NCBI GenBank assembly: GCA_045658225.1
Contig: JAZOUO010000068.1
Location: forward strand, 5,231 to 69,230
Reading direction: 5' to 3'
Length of the DNA stretch: 64,000 nt
Source: SVTX01 sp045658225
Lineage (GTDB): Bacteria; Bacillota; Clostridia; Oscillospirales; CAG-272
Shown here: positions 24,056 through 33,800 of the stretch, piece after piece
Layout of the letters: each line of letters opens with the position of its first letter
Position numbering within the stretch: position 1 is the first letter of the stretch
Position numbers and translations under genes: made by a program
The notes under the pieces: generated by a model
What the model saw: the letters and a program-made list of their open reading frames with translations, nothing else
What the model was told of the DNA's origin: nothing
Databases searched by the model: none

Positions 24056-25450
24056 ATGAAAAGAACTCTTATCAAAGAAGTTTATGCCGACAAGGAAGCG
24101 TTCGGCGGCAAAGAAATAACTGTTGGCGGATGGGTGAGAAACCTCCGTGACAGTAAGGCTTTTGGATTTATAGATCTCAACGACGGCTCTTATTTCAAGA
24201 GTGTTCAGGTCGTTTTTGAAAGAGATATAGTTGATAACTACGACGAGATAGCTTCGCAGAACGTGGGTGCGGCACTTGTCGTCACGGGTGTTCTTACGCT
24301 TACACCCGAGGCAAAGCAGCCCTTTGAGCTTAAGGCTACAAAGGTAGAGGTAGAGGGCAGTAGCACTCCTGATTATCCTCTCCAGCCCAAGCGTCACTCG
24401 GTTGAGTTTTTGCGCGAGCAGGCGTATCTGCGCCCCAGAACAAATCTTTTCTCGGCTGTTTTCAGAGTCAGAAGCGAGGTTGCTTACGCAATTCACTCCT
24501 TCTTTAACCAGAGGGGATTTGTTTACGTTCATACTCCCATTATCACAGGCTCGGATGCAGAGGGCGCGGGCGAGATGTTCAGAGTGACTACTCTTGATCT
24601 CGACAATCTTCCCAAGACCGAGGACGGTAAGGTGGATTTCTCGCAGGATTTCTTCGGCAAGTCTGCCAACCTCACGGTTTCGGGTCAGCTTGAGGGTGAG
24701 ACCTACGCTATGGCATTTGGAAACATATACACCTTTGGACCCACGTTCAGAGCAGAGAACTCCAACACCGCGCGTCACGCGGCAGAGTTCTGGATGATAG
24801 AGCCCGAAATCGCGTTTGCGGATCTCAACGACGATATGGAGCTTGCGTGGGATATGATAAAGCATATCATCAATCACGTTATGGACAACTGCAAGGCAGA
24901 GCTTGAATTTTTCAACAGCTTTGTTGATAAGGGTCTTTTGGCGCGTCTTACCGCTTTGCGCGACGCGGACTACGCAAAGGTGACCTACACCGAGGCTATT
25001 GAGATACTTGAAAAGTCCAAGGCAGACTTCAAGTTCCCTGTATATTGGGGTGTTGACCTCCAGACCGAGCACGAAAGATATCTCACGGAGCAGGTATATA
25101 AGAAGCCTATATTCCTTACGGACTATCCCAAGGAGATCAAGGCGTTCTATATGAGACTGAACGACGACAACAAGACTGTTGCGGCTATGGACCTTCTCGT
25201 TCCCGGTGTCGGCGAGATAATCGGCGGCTCGCAGAGAGAGGAGAGACTTGAGGTGCTTCTCCAGAGAATGCAGGAGTGCGGTCTTAAGGAGGAGGACTAC
25301 TGGTGGTACGTAAACCTCCGCAAGTATGGCGGCACAAAGCACGCAGGATTTGGACTTGGATTTGAGCGTATTATTATGTACCTCACGGGCGTATCTAACA
25401 TCCGCGACGTCATTCCTTATCCCAGAACGGTAGGAAACGCAGAATATTGA
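24056..25450 (+). CDS. asnS: Asparagine-tRNA ligase
   Basis: Charges tRNA-Asn with asparagine. 464 residues, class IIb. The N-terminal OB-fold anticodon-binding domain contains VGGWVRNLRDSKAFGFIDL. Class II motif 2 is FRAENSNTARHAAEFWMIEPE (about 230) and motif 3 is GFGLGFERIIMYLTG near the end. AsnRS-type rather than AspRS features are GFIDLNDGS and the lack of the GAD insertion. Direct charging implies the indirect Asp-tRNA-Asn amidation route is not the only source of Asn-tRNA. It is a single-gene unit with its own promoter and terminator. Confidence 0.95.
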   Translation: MKRTLIKEVYADKEAFGGKEITVGGWVRNLRDSKAFGFIDLNDGSYFKSVQVVFERDIVDNYDEIASQNVGAALVVTGVLTLTPEAKQPFELKATKVEVEGSSTPDYPLQPKRHSVEFLREQAYLRPRTNLFSAVFRVRSEVAYAIHSFFNQRGFVYVHTPIITGSDAEGAGEMFRVTTLDLDNLPKTEDGKVDFSQDFFGKSANLTVSGQLEGETYAMAFGNIYTFGPTFRAENSNTARHAAEFWMIEPEIAFADLNDDMELAWDMIKHIINHVMDNCKAELEFFNSFVDKGLLARLTALRDADYAKVTYTEAIEILEKSKADFKFPVYWGVDLQTEHERYLTEQVYKKPIFLTDYPKEIKAFYMRLNDDNKTVAAMDLLVPGVGEIIGGSQREERLEVLLQRMQECGLKEEDYWWYVNLRKYGGTKHAGFGLGFERIIMYLTGVSNIRDVIPYPRTVGNAEY

Positions 25451-25457
25451 TATTTAA

Positions 25458-25488
25458 AAGGCAGTCGCCAAGCGACTGCCTTGTTTTT
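25458..25488. terminator. Terminator between asnS and recX
   Basis: AAGGCAGTCG CCAAG CGACTGCCTT followed by TGTTTTT. It lies between convergent genes and overlaps the recX stop. Confidence 0.88.
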
Positions 25489-26161
25489 ATTCATCGTCCG
25501 AGAACTCGTCGTAATCACCGCCCGACAAAATTTTGAGGGCATAATTTATCTGCGAGCCGTTATAGCCGAGTCTTGCAAGCGCACCGTATGCGTGGGAAAA
25601 TTCCTCACGAGCCAACTGCTTTTTGCCGAATTTCTTTTTTGCTATGTGAAGACAACGCTCCTCGAAGTCGTAAAAGAGCAAAAAATCTCGTACGTTCTCT
25701 ATCGCCTGCGAACCAAATCCCTTTTGACGAAGTCTTGCGATAATCCGTCGCTCGCCCCAGTACTTATCGAGACAAAGCTCTGCCTCGCGTGTTGCAAAGG
25801 AGGTTTCGTCAATAAGACCCATATCGCATATCATATTAACGGCAACGTGAGCCGCCTCTGCCGAAAATCCCTTCTGGCGAAGCTTAAAAATGAGGTTGTT
25901 GACGGAGCAGGCGGAATATCCAAGCAATCGGCACCCCTTGAAATATGCGCAGGATATTTCGGAATATTCCTTGATTTTCTCTATCATCTCCTCGTTTGCA
26001 AATCCGCGCGAGAGCTGAAGCTCGCTTACGTATTTGCAGAGCATAGGATACTGTGTCTTGCGTATTTTTCCGTTTTCGTCAGGGCATTTAACTATTACAT
26101 ATATACAGTTTTCTGAAGAGAGAAGGTCAATTTCGACACGTGGGGATATGATATTACTCAT
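25487..26161 (-). CDS. recX: RecX regulatory protein
   Basis: Modulates RecA filaments by direct binding. 224 residues from the ATG at 26159-26161, overlapping the recA stop by 8 bp. It is all-helical, with tandem three-helix repeats: LLGYSACSVNNLIFKLRQKGFSAEAA, then YWGERRIIARLRQKGFGSQAIENV. The RLRQKGF pattern occurs twice and is characteristic. The overlap and order match the common recA-recX pair. Confidence 0.9.
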   Translation of the reverse strand: MSNIISPRVEIDLLSSENCIYVIVKCPDENGKIRKTQYPMLCKYVSELQLSRGFANEEMIEKIKEYSEISCAYFKGCRLLGYSACSVNNLIFKLRQKGFSAEAAHVAVNMICDMGLIDETSFATREAELCLDKYWGERRIIARLRQKGFGSQAIENVRDFLLFYDFEERCLHIAKKKFGKKQLAREEFSHAYGALARLGYNGSQINYALKILSGGDYDEFSDDE

Positions 26162-27266
26162 CGTCTCCCTCAAGAACTCTTATATCGAAGTCGTCATCGT
26201 CGGAGTCAACCTCAAACTCCTCCTCGATGATGTCTGAGCTATCCTTGAGTGCGCGGATCTTGGACTCGATGGAGGATGCGATCTCGGGATTTTCCTCAAG
26301 GAATCTCTTTACGTTTTCCTTGCCCTGACCGATCTTTTCACCGTTGTAGGAGAACCACGATCCACTCTTCTGGATAATGTCTAGCATAATTGCAAAGTCA
26401 AGCACCTCGCTCATGCGGGAGATACCCTTGCCGTAGAGAATATCAAACTCTGCAACCTTGAAGGGAGGAGCTACTTTGTTCTTTACTATCTTGCATTTAA
26501 CGCGGTTGCCGTAAATGTCAGCGCCGTTTTTGAGCTGCTCGGTCTTTCTTATGTCAATACGCACAGACGCGTAAAACTTGAGCGCGCGTCCACCTGTGGT
26601 GGTCTCGGGGTTTCCGTAAATAACGCCGACCTTCTCACGAAGCTGATTGATGAACACGACTACGCAGTTGCTCTTGGAGATAACTGCTGCAAGCTTACGC
26701 ATAGCCTGAGACATAAGTCTTGCCTGAACGCCGACGGTGGGTGCGCCCATATCGCCGTCAATCTCTGTTCTGGGAACGAGTGCAGCAACAGAGTCAACTA
26801 CAACCACGTCAATAGCGCCAGAGCGAACCAAGGACTCGGTGATAGAGAGCGCATCCTCTCCGCAGTCGGGCTGGGAAACCAACAGATTATTTATATCAAC
26901 GCCAAGCGCCTTTGCGTAAACTGGGTCAAGAGCGTGCTCCGCGTCAATAAACGCAGCCTCGCCGCCAGCCTTCTGTACCTCTGCTATAATATGAAGCGCA
27001 ACGGTGGTTTTACCTGAGGACTCAGGACCAAATATCTCAATAATTCTTCCGCGAGGAACACCGCCGATTCCGAGTGCCATATCAAGTGACAGAGATCCTG
27101 TGGATACTGCCTGAACCTCCATTCTGGAGTTCTCACCGAGACGCATAATAGACCCTGCACCGTACTCTCTCTCTATCTGGGAGATCATTGTGCTGAGTGC
27201 TTTTTTCTTGTCTTCCTTATTCTGTACGTCAACTACCTTTGCGGGAGCTTTCTTTGACTGTGCCAT
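26154..27266 (-). CDS. recA: Recombinase RecA
   Basis: DNA-dependent ATPase for strand exchange and SOS induction. 370 residues. Walker A GPESSGKT is at residues 80-87, and Walker B/L1 regions appear as VVVVDSVAALVPRTEIDGDMG and the L2 region as NQLREKVGVIYGNPETTTGG. The C-terminal tail is strongly acidic (many Asp/Glu), as in other RecA proteins. Its own promoter is strong. I looked for a LexA box near it and did not find a convincing GAAC-N4-GTTC. Confidence 0.98.
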   Translation of the reverse strand: MAQSKKAPAKVVDVQNKEDKKKALSTMISQIEREYGAGSIMRLGENSRMEVQAVSTGSLSLDMALGIGGVPRGRIIEIFGPESSGKTTVALHIIAEVQKAGGEAAFIDAEHALDPVYAKALGVDINNLLVSQPDCGEDALSITESLVRSGAIDVVVVDSVAALVPRTEIDGDMGAPTVGVQARLMSQAMRKLAAVISKSNCVVVFINQLREKVGVIYGNPETTTGGRALKFYASVRIDIRKTEQLKNGADIYGNRVKCKIVKNKVAPPFKVAEFDILYGKGISRMSEVLDFAIMLDIIQKSGSWFSYNGEKIGQGKENVKRFLEENPEIASSIESKIRALKDSSDIIEEEFEVDSDDDDFDIRVLEGDDE

Positions 27267-27342
27267 AGCTTATCTCACTTTCTAATTAAAAATTACGTAT
27301 TTTTTTAGATTCTTGTCGAACCCATTTTCCTCTTGTGGCATT

Positions 27343-27371
27343 ATTATACACTAAACAAAAGAATTTGTCAA
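27343..27371 (-). promoter_or_regulatory. σA-type promoter of recA-recX
   Basis: Both boxes perfect on the minus strand (TTGACA, 17 bp, TATAAT), 77 bp before the recA start. The rest of the 333-bp gap to the M32 gene is A/T-rich and holds only the two divergent promoters. Confidence 0.88.
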
Positions 27372-27536
27372 TAGGTTTTTAAAAATATTTTTCTCAAATT
27401 GGAAAATTTCTTTTTTATGAAAACTTTAAAAACGAGACGAATAACTCTAAAATTCCGATTTTGGAAATCGAGACTTTTTGCACAAAAAGTTGTAAAATGC
27501 TTTATTTTATTGTCTTGCACATGCTAAAAATATATA

Positions 27537-27565
27537 TTTACAAACAGGCAAAACTGTGTTATAAT
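27537..27565 (+). promoter_or_regulatory. σA-type promoter of the M32 carboxypeptidase gene
   Basis: TTTACA, 17 bp, perfect TATAAT with TGTGT before it, 35 bp from the start codon. Confidence 0.72.
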
Positions 27566-27599
27566 TGTTTTAATATCCACAATTTTCGGAGGAATAAAC

Positions 27600-29102
27600 A
27601 TGAACGCACAAGAGGCAATACAGAGCTTTTACGCGCTTCAGTCAAAGCTGAGCGCATACAATCACGCAATGTCACTGATATATTACGATGGCGCAACTAC
27701 AGCACCAAAGGGAACGGCACAGAACAGAGCGCACGCGCTCTCGATACTCAGCGAGGAGACGTACAAAATGTCAACCTGCGAGGAGACCGTATCTATGCTT
27801 GAATTCCTTGATGAACACAAGGGAGAGCTTAGCCAAAAGGACGCTCGCGCAGTCTATCTTGCGCTCAAGGACATAAAGGAAATGAAGCTTATTCCGATGG
27901 AGGAATACATAGCATATCAGGAGCTTATGGTTGAGGCAGATGACGTTTGGCACAGAGCCAAGGAGACAAGTGACTTCGAACTTTTCCGTCCTGTGCTTGA
28001 AAGAATATTTGAGACAAATGTACGCTTTGCTAAATATTGCGCACCTGAAAAGCACCCCTACAATTACTGTCTTGACAAGTTTGAGCGCGGCCTTACCATG
28101 GACAAATGTGACGAATTTTTCGCAACTCTTAAGGCGAAAATAGTTCCGCTTATAAAGAAAATATCTCAGAAGCCTCAGGTCAGTGACGCCTGCATCAAGG
28201 GCGACTTTGACGAGATAGCGCAGGAGAAGTTCTCTTATGCACTTATGGAGGCTATCGGCATAGACCTTGAGCATTGCGGTCTTGGTACGACGGAGCACCC
28301 ATTCACGACCAGCATAGGCTCGCATCACGACGTGAGAATAACCACTAATTACGACCGAGAAAATCTCTCGTACTCCATGTTCAGCGTTATCCACGAGGGC
28401 GGACACGCACTTTACGATATGAACTCGGCAGACGAGCTTGCATATACATTCCTTGATGGCGGAGTGTCAATGGGCATCCACGAGAGCCAGAGCCGTTTTT
28501 ATGAAAATCTGCTTGGTAGAAGCCGCGAGTTTATAAATTACATATTCCCAAAAATGCAGGAGTGCTTTGCTCAGCTGGCGGATTACACTGCCGAGGATAT
28601 GTACCGTGCGGTCAACCTTGTCACCCCCTCGCTTATTCGTACCGAGGCGGACGAGGTGACTTATTGCCTGCACGTAATGATACGCTACGAGCTTGAAAAG
28701 AGAGTTGTGGGCGGCGAGCTTGCAGTCAAGGATCTTCCTGTAGAGTGGAACAGACTTTACAAGGAGTATCTTGGAGTTGACGTGCCCGACGATAAACACG
28801 GAGTGCTTCAGGACAGTCACTGGTCGGGTGGCGGAATAGGATATTTCCCGTCTTATGCGCTTGGAAGTGCTTACGGCGCGCATTTGCTCCACAAGATGAG
28901 GCAGACTGTGGACGTGGAAAAATGTTTGTCCGAGGGCAACTTTGCGCCTATAAATGAGTGGAACAGAGAAAATATCTGGAAGCACGGTTGCACAAAGGAT
29001 CCGAACGTCCTTTTGCGCGAAGCACTCGGGGAGGAGTTTGACCCCGCGTATTACACGGATTATCTTGAAAGAAAATATTCCGAAATTTACGGTCTTGAAT
29101 GA
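27600..29102 (+). CDS. M32-family metallocarboxypeptidase
   Basis: Zn2+ (or Co2+) dependent carboxypeptidase of the Taq/Pfu type, cytoplasmic, 500 residues, the family's normal length. The metal motif is HEGGHALYD (His265, Glu266, His269), with a downstream GIHESQSRFYENLLGRS containing the third ligand Glu and conserved ESQSR. TTSIGSHHDVRITT just before the metal motif is also diagnostic. It removes single residues from peptide C-termini, probably for amino-acid recycling. The ribosome site is GGAGG, 8 bp from ATG. Confidence 0.93.
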   Translation: MNAQEAIQSFYALQSKLSAYNHAMSLIYYDGATTAPKGTAQNRAHALSILSEETYKMSTCEETVSMLEFLDEHKGELSQKDARAVYLALKDIKEMKLIPMEEYIAYQELMVEADDVWHRAKETSDFELFRPVLERIFETNVRFAKYCAPEKHPYNYCLDKFERGLTMDKCDEFFATLKAKIVPLIKKISQKPQVSDACIKGDFDEIAQEKFSYALMEAIGIDLEHCGLGTTEHPFTTSIGSHHDVRITTNYDRENLSYSMFSVIHEGGHALYDMNSADELAYTFLDGGVSMGIHESQSRFYENLLGRSREFINYIFPKMQECFAQLADYTAEDMYRAVNLVTPSLIRTEADEVTYCLHVMIRYELEKRVVGGELAVKDLPVEWNRLYKEYLGVDVPDDKHGVLQDSHWSGGGIGYFPSYALGSAYGAHLLHKMRQTVDVEKCLSEGNFAPINEWNRENIWKHGCTKDPNVLLREALGEEFDPAYYTDYLERKYSEIYGLE

Positions 29103-29174
29103 TAATTTCAAAAAACTCACAAACATTTTCGTAACGCAAGGAATAATTTTATATAAAGCGATACTCAAAAAAAG

Positions 29175-29205
29175 CAAACTTTCTCTTGAAATAAAGGGAA
29201 GTTTG
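29175..29205. repeat. Inverted repeat across the asd -35 region
   Basis: CAAACTT...AAGTTTG arms with further pairing inside (12 of 13 positions pair, including G-T) flank the asd -35 box. It could be an operator or a weak hairpin ending the M32 transcript; there is no T tract. Confidence 0.4.
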
Positions 29206-29214
29206 TGCTATAAT
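29186..29214 (+). promoter_or_regulatory. σA-type promoter of asd
   Basis: TTGAAA, 17 bp, TATAAT with TTGTGC before it; 65 nt leader. No lysine riboswitch fits in that space. Confidence 0.78.
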
Positions 29215-29279
29215 CTATTTATTATTCCGCTTGCCGAATTCAGCTGGCAGGTGAATTTTCTAACACGAGGTATTTTATT

Positions 29280-30353
29280 ATGGAGAAAATGAAAGTCGGT
29301 GTCGTTGGTGCGACGGGTATGGTCGGACAGCGTTTTCTCACGCTTCTTGACGGACACCCTTATTTTGAGGTAGTGGCTCTTGCGGCATCAAAGAACAGCG
29401 CGGGCAAGACATACGAGGAGGCTCTCGGCGGTCGCTGGAAGCTTCAGACTCCTATGCCCGAGCAGTATAAGGATATGGTAGTTATTGATGCAGAGAATGT
29501 AGAACAGATGAAGCAGTGCGCATTTGTTTTCTGCGCGGTAAATATGAAAAAGGACGAGATCAAGGCTCTCGAGGAAAAATATGCAAAGGCGGAGATTCCC
29601 GTAGTTTCTAACAACTCGGCTCACCGCTGGACTCCCGACGTGCCTATGGTAATTCCGGAGATCAACCCCGAGCATCTTGATGTCATTGCGTCCCAGAGAA
29701 AGAGACTTGGCACACAGAGAGGCTTTATCGCGGTTAAGCCTAACTGTTCTATACAGTCCTATGTTCCTGCGCTCACACCCTTGCGCAAGTACGGAATCAA
29801 AGAGGTAGTAGCTACAACATATCAGGCAATCTCGGGCGCGGGTAAGACCTTTAACGAGTGGCCCGAAATGATAGACAACGTTATTCCTTACATAGGCGGC
29901 GAGGAAGAGAAGTCTGAGCAGGAGCCTCTTCGCGTTTGGGGTAAGGTGGAGAACGGCGAGATAGTCAAGGCTGAGGCTCCTCTTATCACCACTCAGTGTA
30001 TCCGCGTGCCCGTGACAGACGGTCATACGGCGGCAGTATTCGTAAGATTTGAGAACAAGCCCACAAAGGAGCAGATTCTTGAGGATTGGAAGAATTTTGA
30101 GGGCGAGCCTCAGACTCTCGGACTTCCTCACGCTCCCGCGCAGTTCGTGACCTACTTTGAAGAAGATAATCGTCCTCAGGCACATCTTGACCGCGATATT
30201 TACGGCGGAATGGGTGTGACAGTCGGAAGACTTCGCGAGGATTCGCTTTTTGACTACAAGTTCGTAGGACTTTCTCACAACACTCTCAGAGGTGCGGCTG
30301 GCGGAGCTGTTCTTATAGCCGAGCTTCTTTATAAGAAGGGATATTTTGATTGA
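29280..30353 (+). CDS. asd: Aspartate-semialdehyde dehydrogenase
   Basis: Reduces aspartyl phosphate to aspartate semialdehyde, a shared step to lysine/DAP, threonine and methionine. 357 residues. The N-terminal NADP motif GATGMVGQRF is at residues 10-19, the catalytic Cys156 is in KPNCSIQSY, and the conserved His249 is in TDGHTAAVF. These signatures, with RWTPDVPMVIPEINPEHL, match the archaeal/fungal-type branch of the family rather than the E. coli type. It connects with lysA in this window for DAP/lysine supply. Monocistronic. Confidence 0.94.
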   Translation: MEKMKVGVVGATGMVGQRFLTLLDGHPYFEVVALAASKNSAGKTYEEALGGRWKLQTPMPEQYKDMVVIDAENVEQMKQCAFVFCAVNMKKDEIKALEEKYAKAEIPVVSNNSAHRWTPDVPMVIPEINPEHLDVIASQRKRLGTQRGFIAVKPNCSIQSYVPALTPLRKYGIKEVVATTYQAISGAGKTFNEWPEMIDNVIPYIGGEEEKSEQEPLRVWGKVENGEIVKAEAPLITTQCIRVPVTDGHTAAVFVRFENKPTKEQILEDWKNFEGEPQTLGLPHAPAQFVTYFEEDNRPQAHLDRDIYGGMGVTVGRLREDSLFDYKFVGLSHNTLRGAAGGAVLIAELLYKKGYFD

Positions 30354-30383
30354 TGTTAGCGCGTGCCGCTAAATACAAGATTG

Positions 30384-30413
30384 AAAAAGAGACGGTGCAA
30401 ACCGTCTCTTTTT
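30384..30413 (+). terminator. Intrinsic terminator of asd
   Basis: AAAAAGAGACGGT GCAA ACCGTCTCTTTTT, a 13-bp perfect stem with T tract. Confidence 0.92.
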
Positions 30414-30757
30414 ATTGGCTTTTAACTAAACAATCGATTGTAAAATAAATCAAAAATTTCACAAAACGGCATTTTTTAGTGGAAAACACGTTGGATTTTG
30501 TGATATTCTCAAAACGATTTTGTTTTACCTTGTGCTTATCCGCGGAAAATCAATTTTCAAACTCCAAAATCATCTCCAAATTTGCGGTAAAAACACGTTG
30601 AAAACACCCAATTTTTTTGATTTTTTTGATGGCAGAAAAACCTTTACGGAAAAAGGGAAGAGGGTAGTTTGATTGGCATACTTTTGACCCATTTGTGCAT
30701 TTCATACATTTTAATGTAGAAATTTTTGTCATTTAAGTAGAAACTTTGATTTTCCTA
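30414..30757. other. A/T-rich intergenic stretch with no supported gene
   Basis: About 340 bp with long A and T runs and no open frame with a ribosome site. AAAACACGTTG occurs twice (near 30484 and 30595). Nothing else is supported. Confidence 0.5.
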
Positions 30758-30786
30758 TTGCAAGTTTGACAAAACTGTGGTAGAAT
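30758..30786 (+). promoter_or_regulatory. σA-type promoter of the large lipoprotein gene
   Basis: TTGCAA, 17 bp, TAGAAT with TGTGG before it, followed by a leader of about 70 nt. Confidence 0.6.
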
Positions 30787-30862
30787 TAGCACAAGTGAAG
30801 GCATAGTTTAGTGAATGCTTTAACGAAATTAAAATATTTTTTCAGAAAGGAAAGAGAGAAAA

Positions 30863-33800
30863 ATGAAAAAGTTTTTAGCTCTTATGGCTCTTCTCCTTTG
30901 TTTCATGGTGCTTTTCGTAGCATGTGATAACAATGATGAGCCCAACCCTACAGAGAAGCCCACAGAGCCCGTAGTGGTTCCTGCAGGCTGTGAACATGCG
31001 TATGACAACGCTTGCGATGCAGACTGTAACCTCTGTGGAGAAAAGAGAGCGACCGCAGCTCACGTAGAGGAGACTGTTGCAGCAGTTGCTCCCACGTGTA
31101 CAAAAGCAGGTCTTACCGAGGGTAAGGTTTGTACAGTTTGCGGCGTTGTCACAAAGGCGCAGGCAGTAGATCCCGCAACAGGACACACGGAAGTAGCAGT
31201 TCCCGGTGTTGCAGCAACATGTACAAAATCCGGTCTTACAGATGGTACAGCTTGTAGTGTTTGTAAGGCAGTTGTAAAAGCCCAGGAAGTTATTTTCGCA
31301 ACCGGACACAACGTAGAAGTCGTTGAAGGTAAAGCAGCTACATGTACACAAGACGGTCTTACAAGCGGTAAGCAGTGCTCCGTTTGCGAAGAGTGGGTTC
31401 AGGAACAGGCTGTTATTGCCAAAACCGGACACAAGGAAGTAAAAAATCAGTCTGTTGCAGCCACTTGTACAAAGCCCGGTTATGTTGGCGCAACAGTATG
31501 TGGCATATGCGGAGAGGTTCTTGAAGGACAGGAAACCGAAAAGGCACTCGGTCACAACGTGGTTGACATTCCCGCAGTTCCCTCTACTTGTACAGAGCAG
31601 GGTTCTGCTGACGGAAAAATGTGCTCCAGATGTGAAGTTGTCATTATAGAGCCCGTACTTCAGAAGCTTGCAAACCACACCGCAAAGAAGGTAGCAGGTT
31701 ATGCTCCCACATGTACAACCGCAGGTCTTGAAGACGGTTCTGTATGTAAGGATTGCGGCAAGGTAATCAAGGCTCAGAAGATTATTCCCGCAACTCACGG
31801 TGAATTGGTTGATCTTGCAGCAAAGGATCCCACATGTACTGAAGTTGGTTATACAGCAGGATCCAAGTGCTCTGACTGCGGCGCGATAGTAGTAGCGCAG
31901 ACAGTATTGCCCAATGTCCATACATATACATATGAGTGTGACACACACTGTGCGCTCTGTGATGCACAGAGATGGGATGAGCCTCATCATGTAATGGGTA
32001 CAACCAAGAAGGGTGTTGTTGGATGTGTATACGAGTGTGGTGCGACATACTTGGACAATACATTGGTTCCCGCAACCTTCGCATCCGGAGAAGACCTCTA
32101 TAATAGAGTACTCCGCAGTGGCGACGGCTTGTCATCCGCAATCAAGAATGGCGCTCTCAGCTACAACGAAGAGGGATATATCACCGTTTCCGGTCAGGAT
32201 GGAAATGCTGACCCTGGTATGGATCACGTTATTGCTGTACCCTTTGGTCCCGCATGGGATGGTGAGGGTCAGTCTGTCACACAGCGTTATCTCGTATTGA
32301 GATACAGAACATATACAAGAAATGCAGAGCTTCGCTTTGTCACATGGAACAAACCTACCATGGTTGTTAAGAACATGGGTACAGAAGGCGAATGGAAGAC
32401 AGTGATTGTTGACCTTGGAGACAGTGCTGATGCAGGTGAAAGAATTGATATCCGTTGTAATATAAACGGTAATGCTACTGATTTCTCGCATATCGCATCC
32501 TTTGCAGCTCTTGAAGATGCAAACCTTTATGCAAATTACCTCGGAGAGATAGTTGACGGCGAGTGTCCTCATGCTGAGTATATCCTTATTCAGGGAAGAG
32601 TGGGCACGATGGTTGTATGTTCTTACTGCTATGAGGCTGCAACTCCTACAACTTCTCACGAAGGCGCAGTAATACATAATGCTATAGATCCCACATGTCC
32701 CGACTTTGCTCTTGTCACCGACAACAACAACCAGGGTGTCACAGTGACAGGTCTTGGAACAGGTCTTGATGGTGCTTCCGCTAACTTCGTTCTTACAAGC
32801 GACGTTAACTTCGGCAAGTACATGGTTGTAGTTTACAAGATTGATACCGGATCTGCATTCCTTGGAATAGGTGCAAACGGTAGTATTGCAAGCTACGCTG
32901 AGGTTGCTCCCGAGGCGAACAAGTGGGCTGTATGCAGCTACGGCGCAACAGGTGTTGATGCTGCAACAGAGCTCGAGATCATCTGCAACTATGCAGGACT
33001 TTCCAGCTCCGTAAGCATCCAGGCAATTTACACATTCGAATCCGAAGCAGCAGCTAACGCATATGCAGAATTGCTTAAAACAAATTGTTTCCATGATGTG
33101 ACTGCAGTTAATGATTTGGGTCAGACTGTATGTGATGCTTGTGGTGCAATTCAGGGTGCAACATCCGCATGGCCCCTCGACCTTGAGAGTGGCTCCGTAT
33201 TAACTCCCGAGTTCGTAGTTGGTGAAAACTGGTGGGATCCCGGCATTGCAGAATACAACTATTTCTACTATGCTGAGTTTGATCACAAACTTGTTATTGA
33301 CTATGACGGCGAAAATATTTCTATCATTGTCAATGGAATTACTCAGTGGGGTGAAGAAGGCTATGCTTCTATCGCGGACATTAAGGCAGGCGACAAGGTT
33401 GAAGTAAAGGTTGAAAGACTTCTTGATGAAAATTGGAATCCTCTGACAGATTCTTGCTTCTTTATGGTTGATAAGGCGGCTCCCGGTTCAGAAAACAATC
33501 CCTTCGAGCTTGTTCCCGGTGATGTGAAAACTCCCGAGTTCGTACTTGGTACATCCATGGCAGATTCCGGTGTAGAGGAATACTACTATAAGTGGGTTGC
33601 TCCCGATGACGGTAAGCTCATCCTTTCTGAACTTGAAAATATCTATTGGGTAAAGAACGGCGAGTGGGGCGAAGGCTACACCGTTGAAGTTCTCAAGGGC
33701 GACGTAGTAGAAATCACCGTACGCATTGGAATGGATGAAAACTGGAACAGACTCACAGATCCCGTCACCTTCTCCGCTGAATTTGATGTTGTTCACAGAT

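Noticed and set aside
24029..25342. 437-codon frame opposite asnS
   Set aside because: asnS is intact with all class II motifs; the antisense frame has no recognisable domain.
27312..27320. CTTGTCGAA, one mismatch from a Spo0A box, in the recA leader (also TATGTCGAA at 47578 and TTTGTCGCA at 37172)
   Set aside because: One-mismatch hits to a 9-mer are expected by chance more than once in the intergenic DNA here. The 37172 case overlaps the rluB terminator T tract.
26154..27400. LexA box near recA and CIRCE near lon
   Set aside because: No GAAC-N4-GTTC-type or TTAGCACTC-N9-GAGTGCTAA-type sequence is present in the respective upstream regions.
31079..31939. Regular 123-bp repeats as a possible CRISPR array
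   Set aside because: The repeats are in frame, diverged, with no spacer-like alternation, and encode a Cys3-His protein module.
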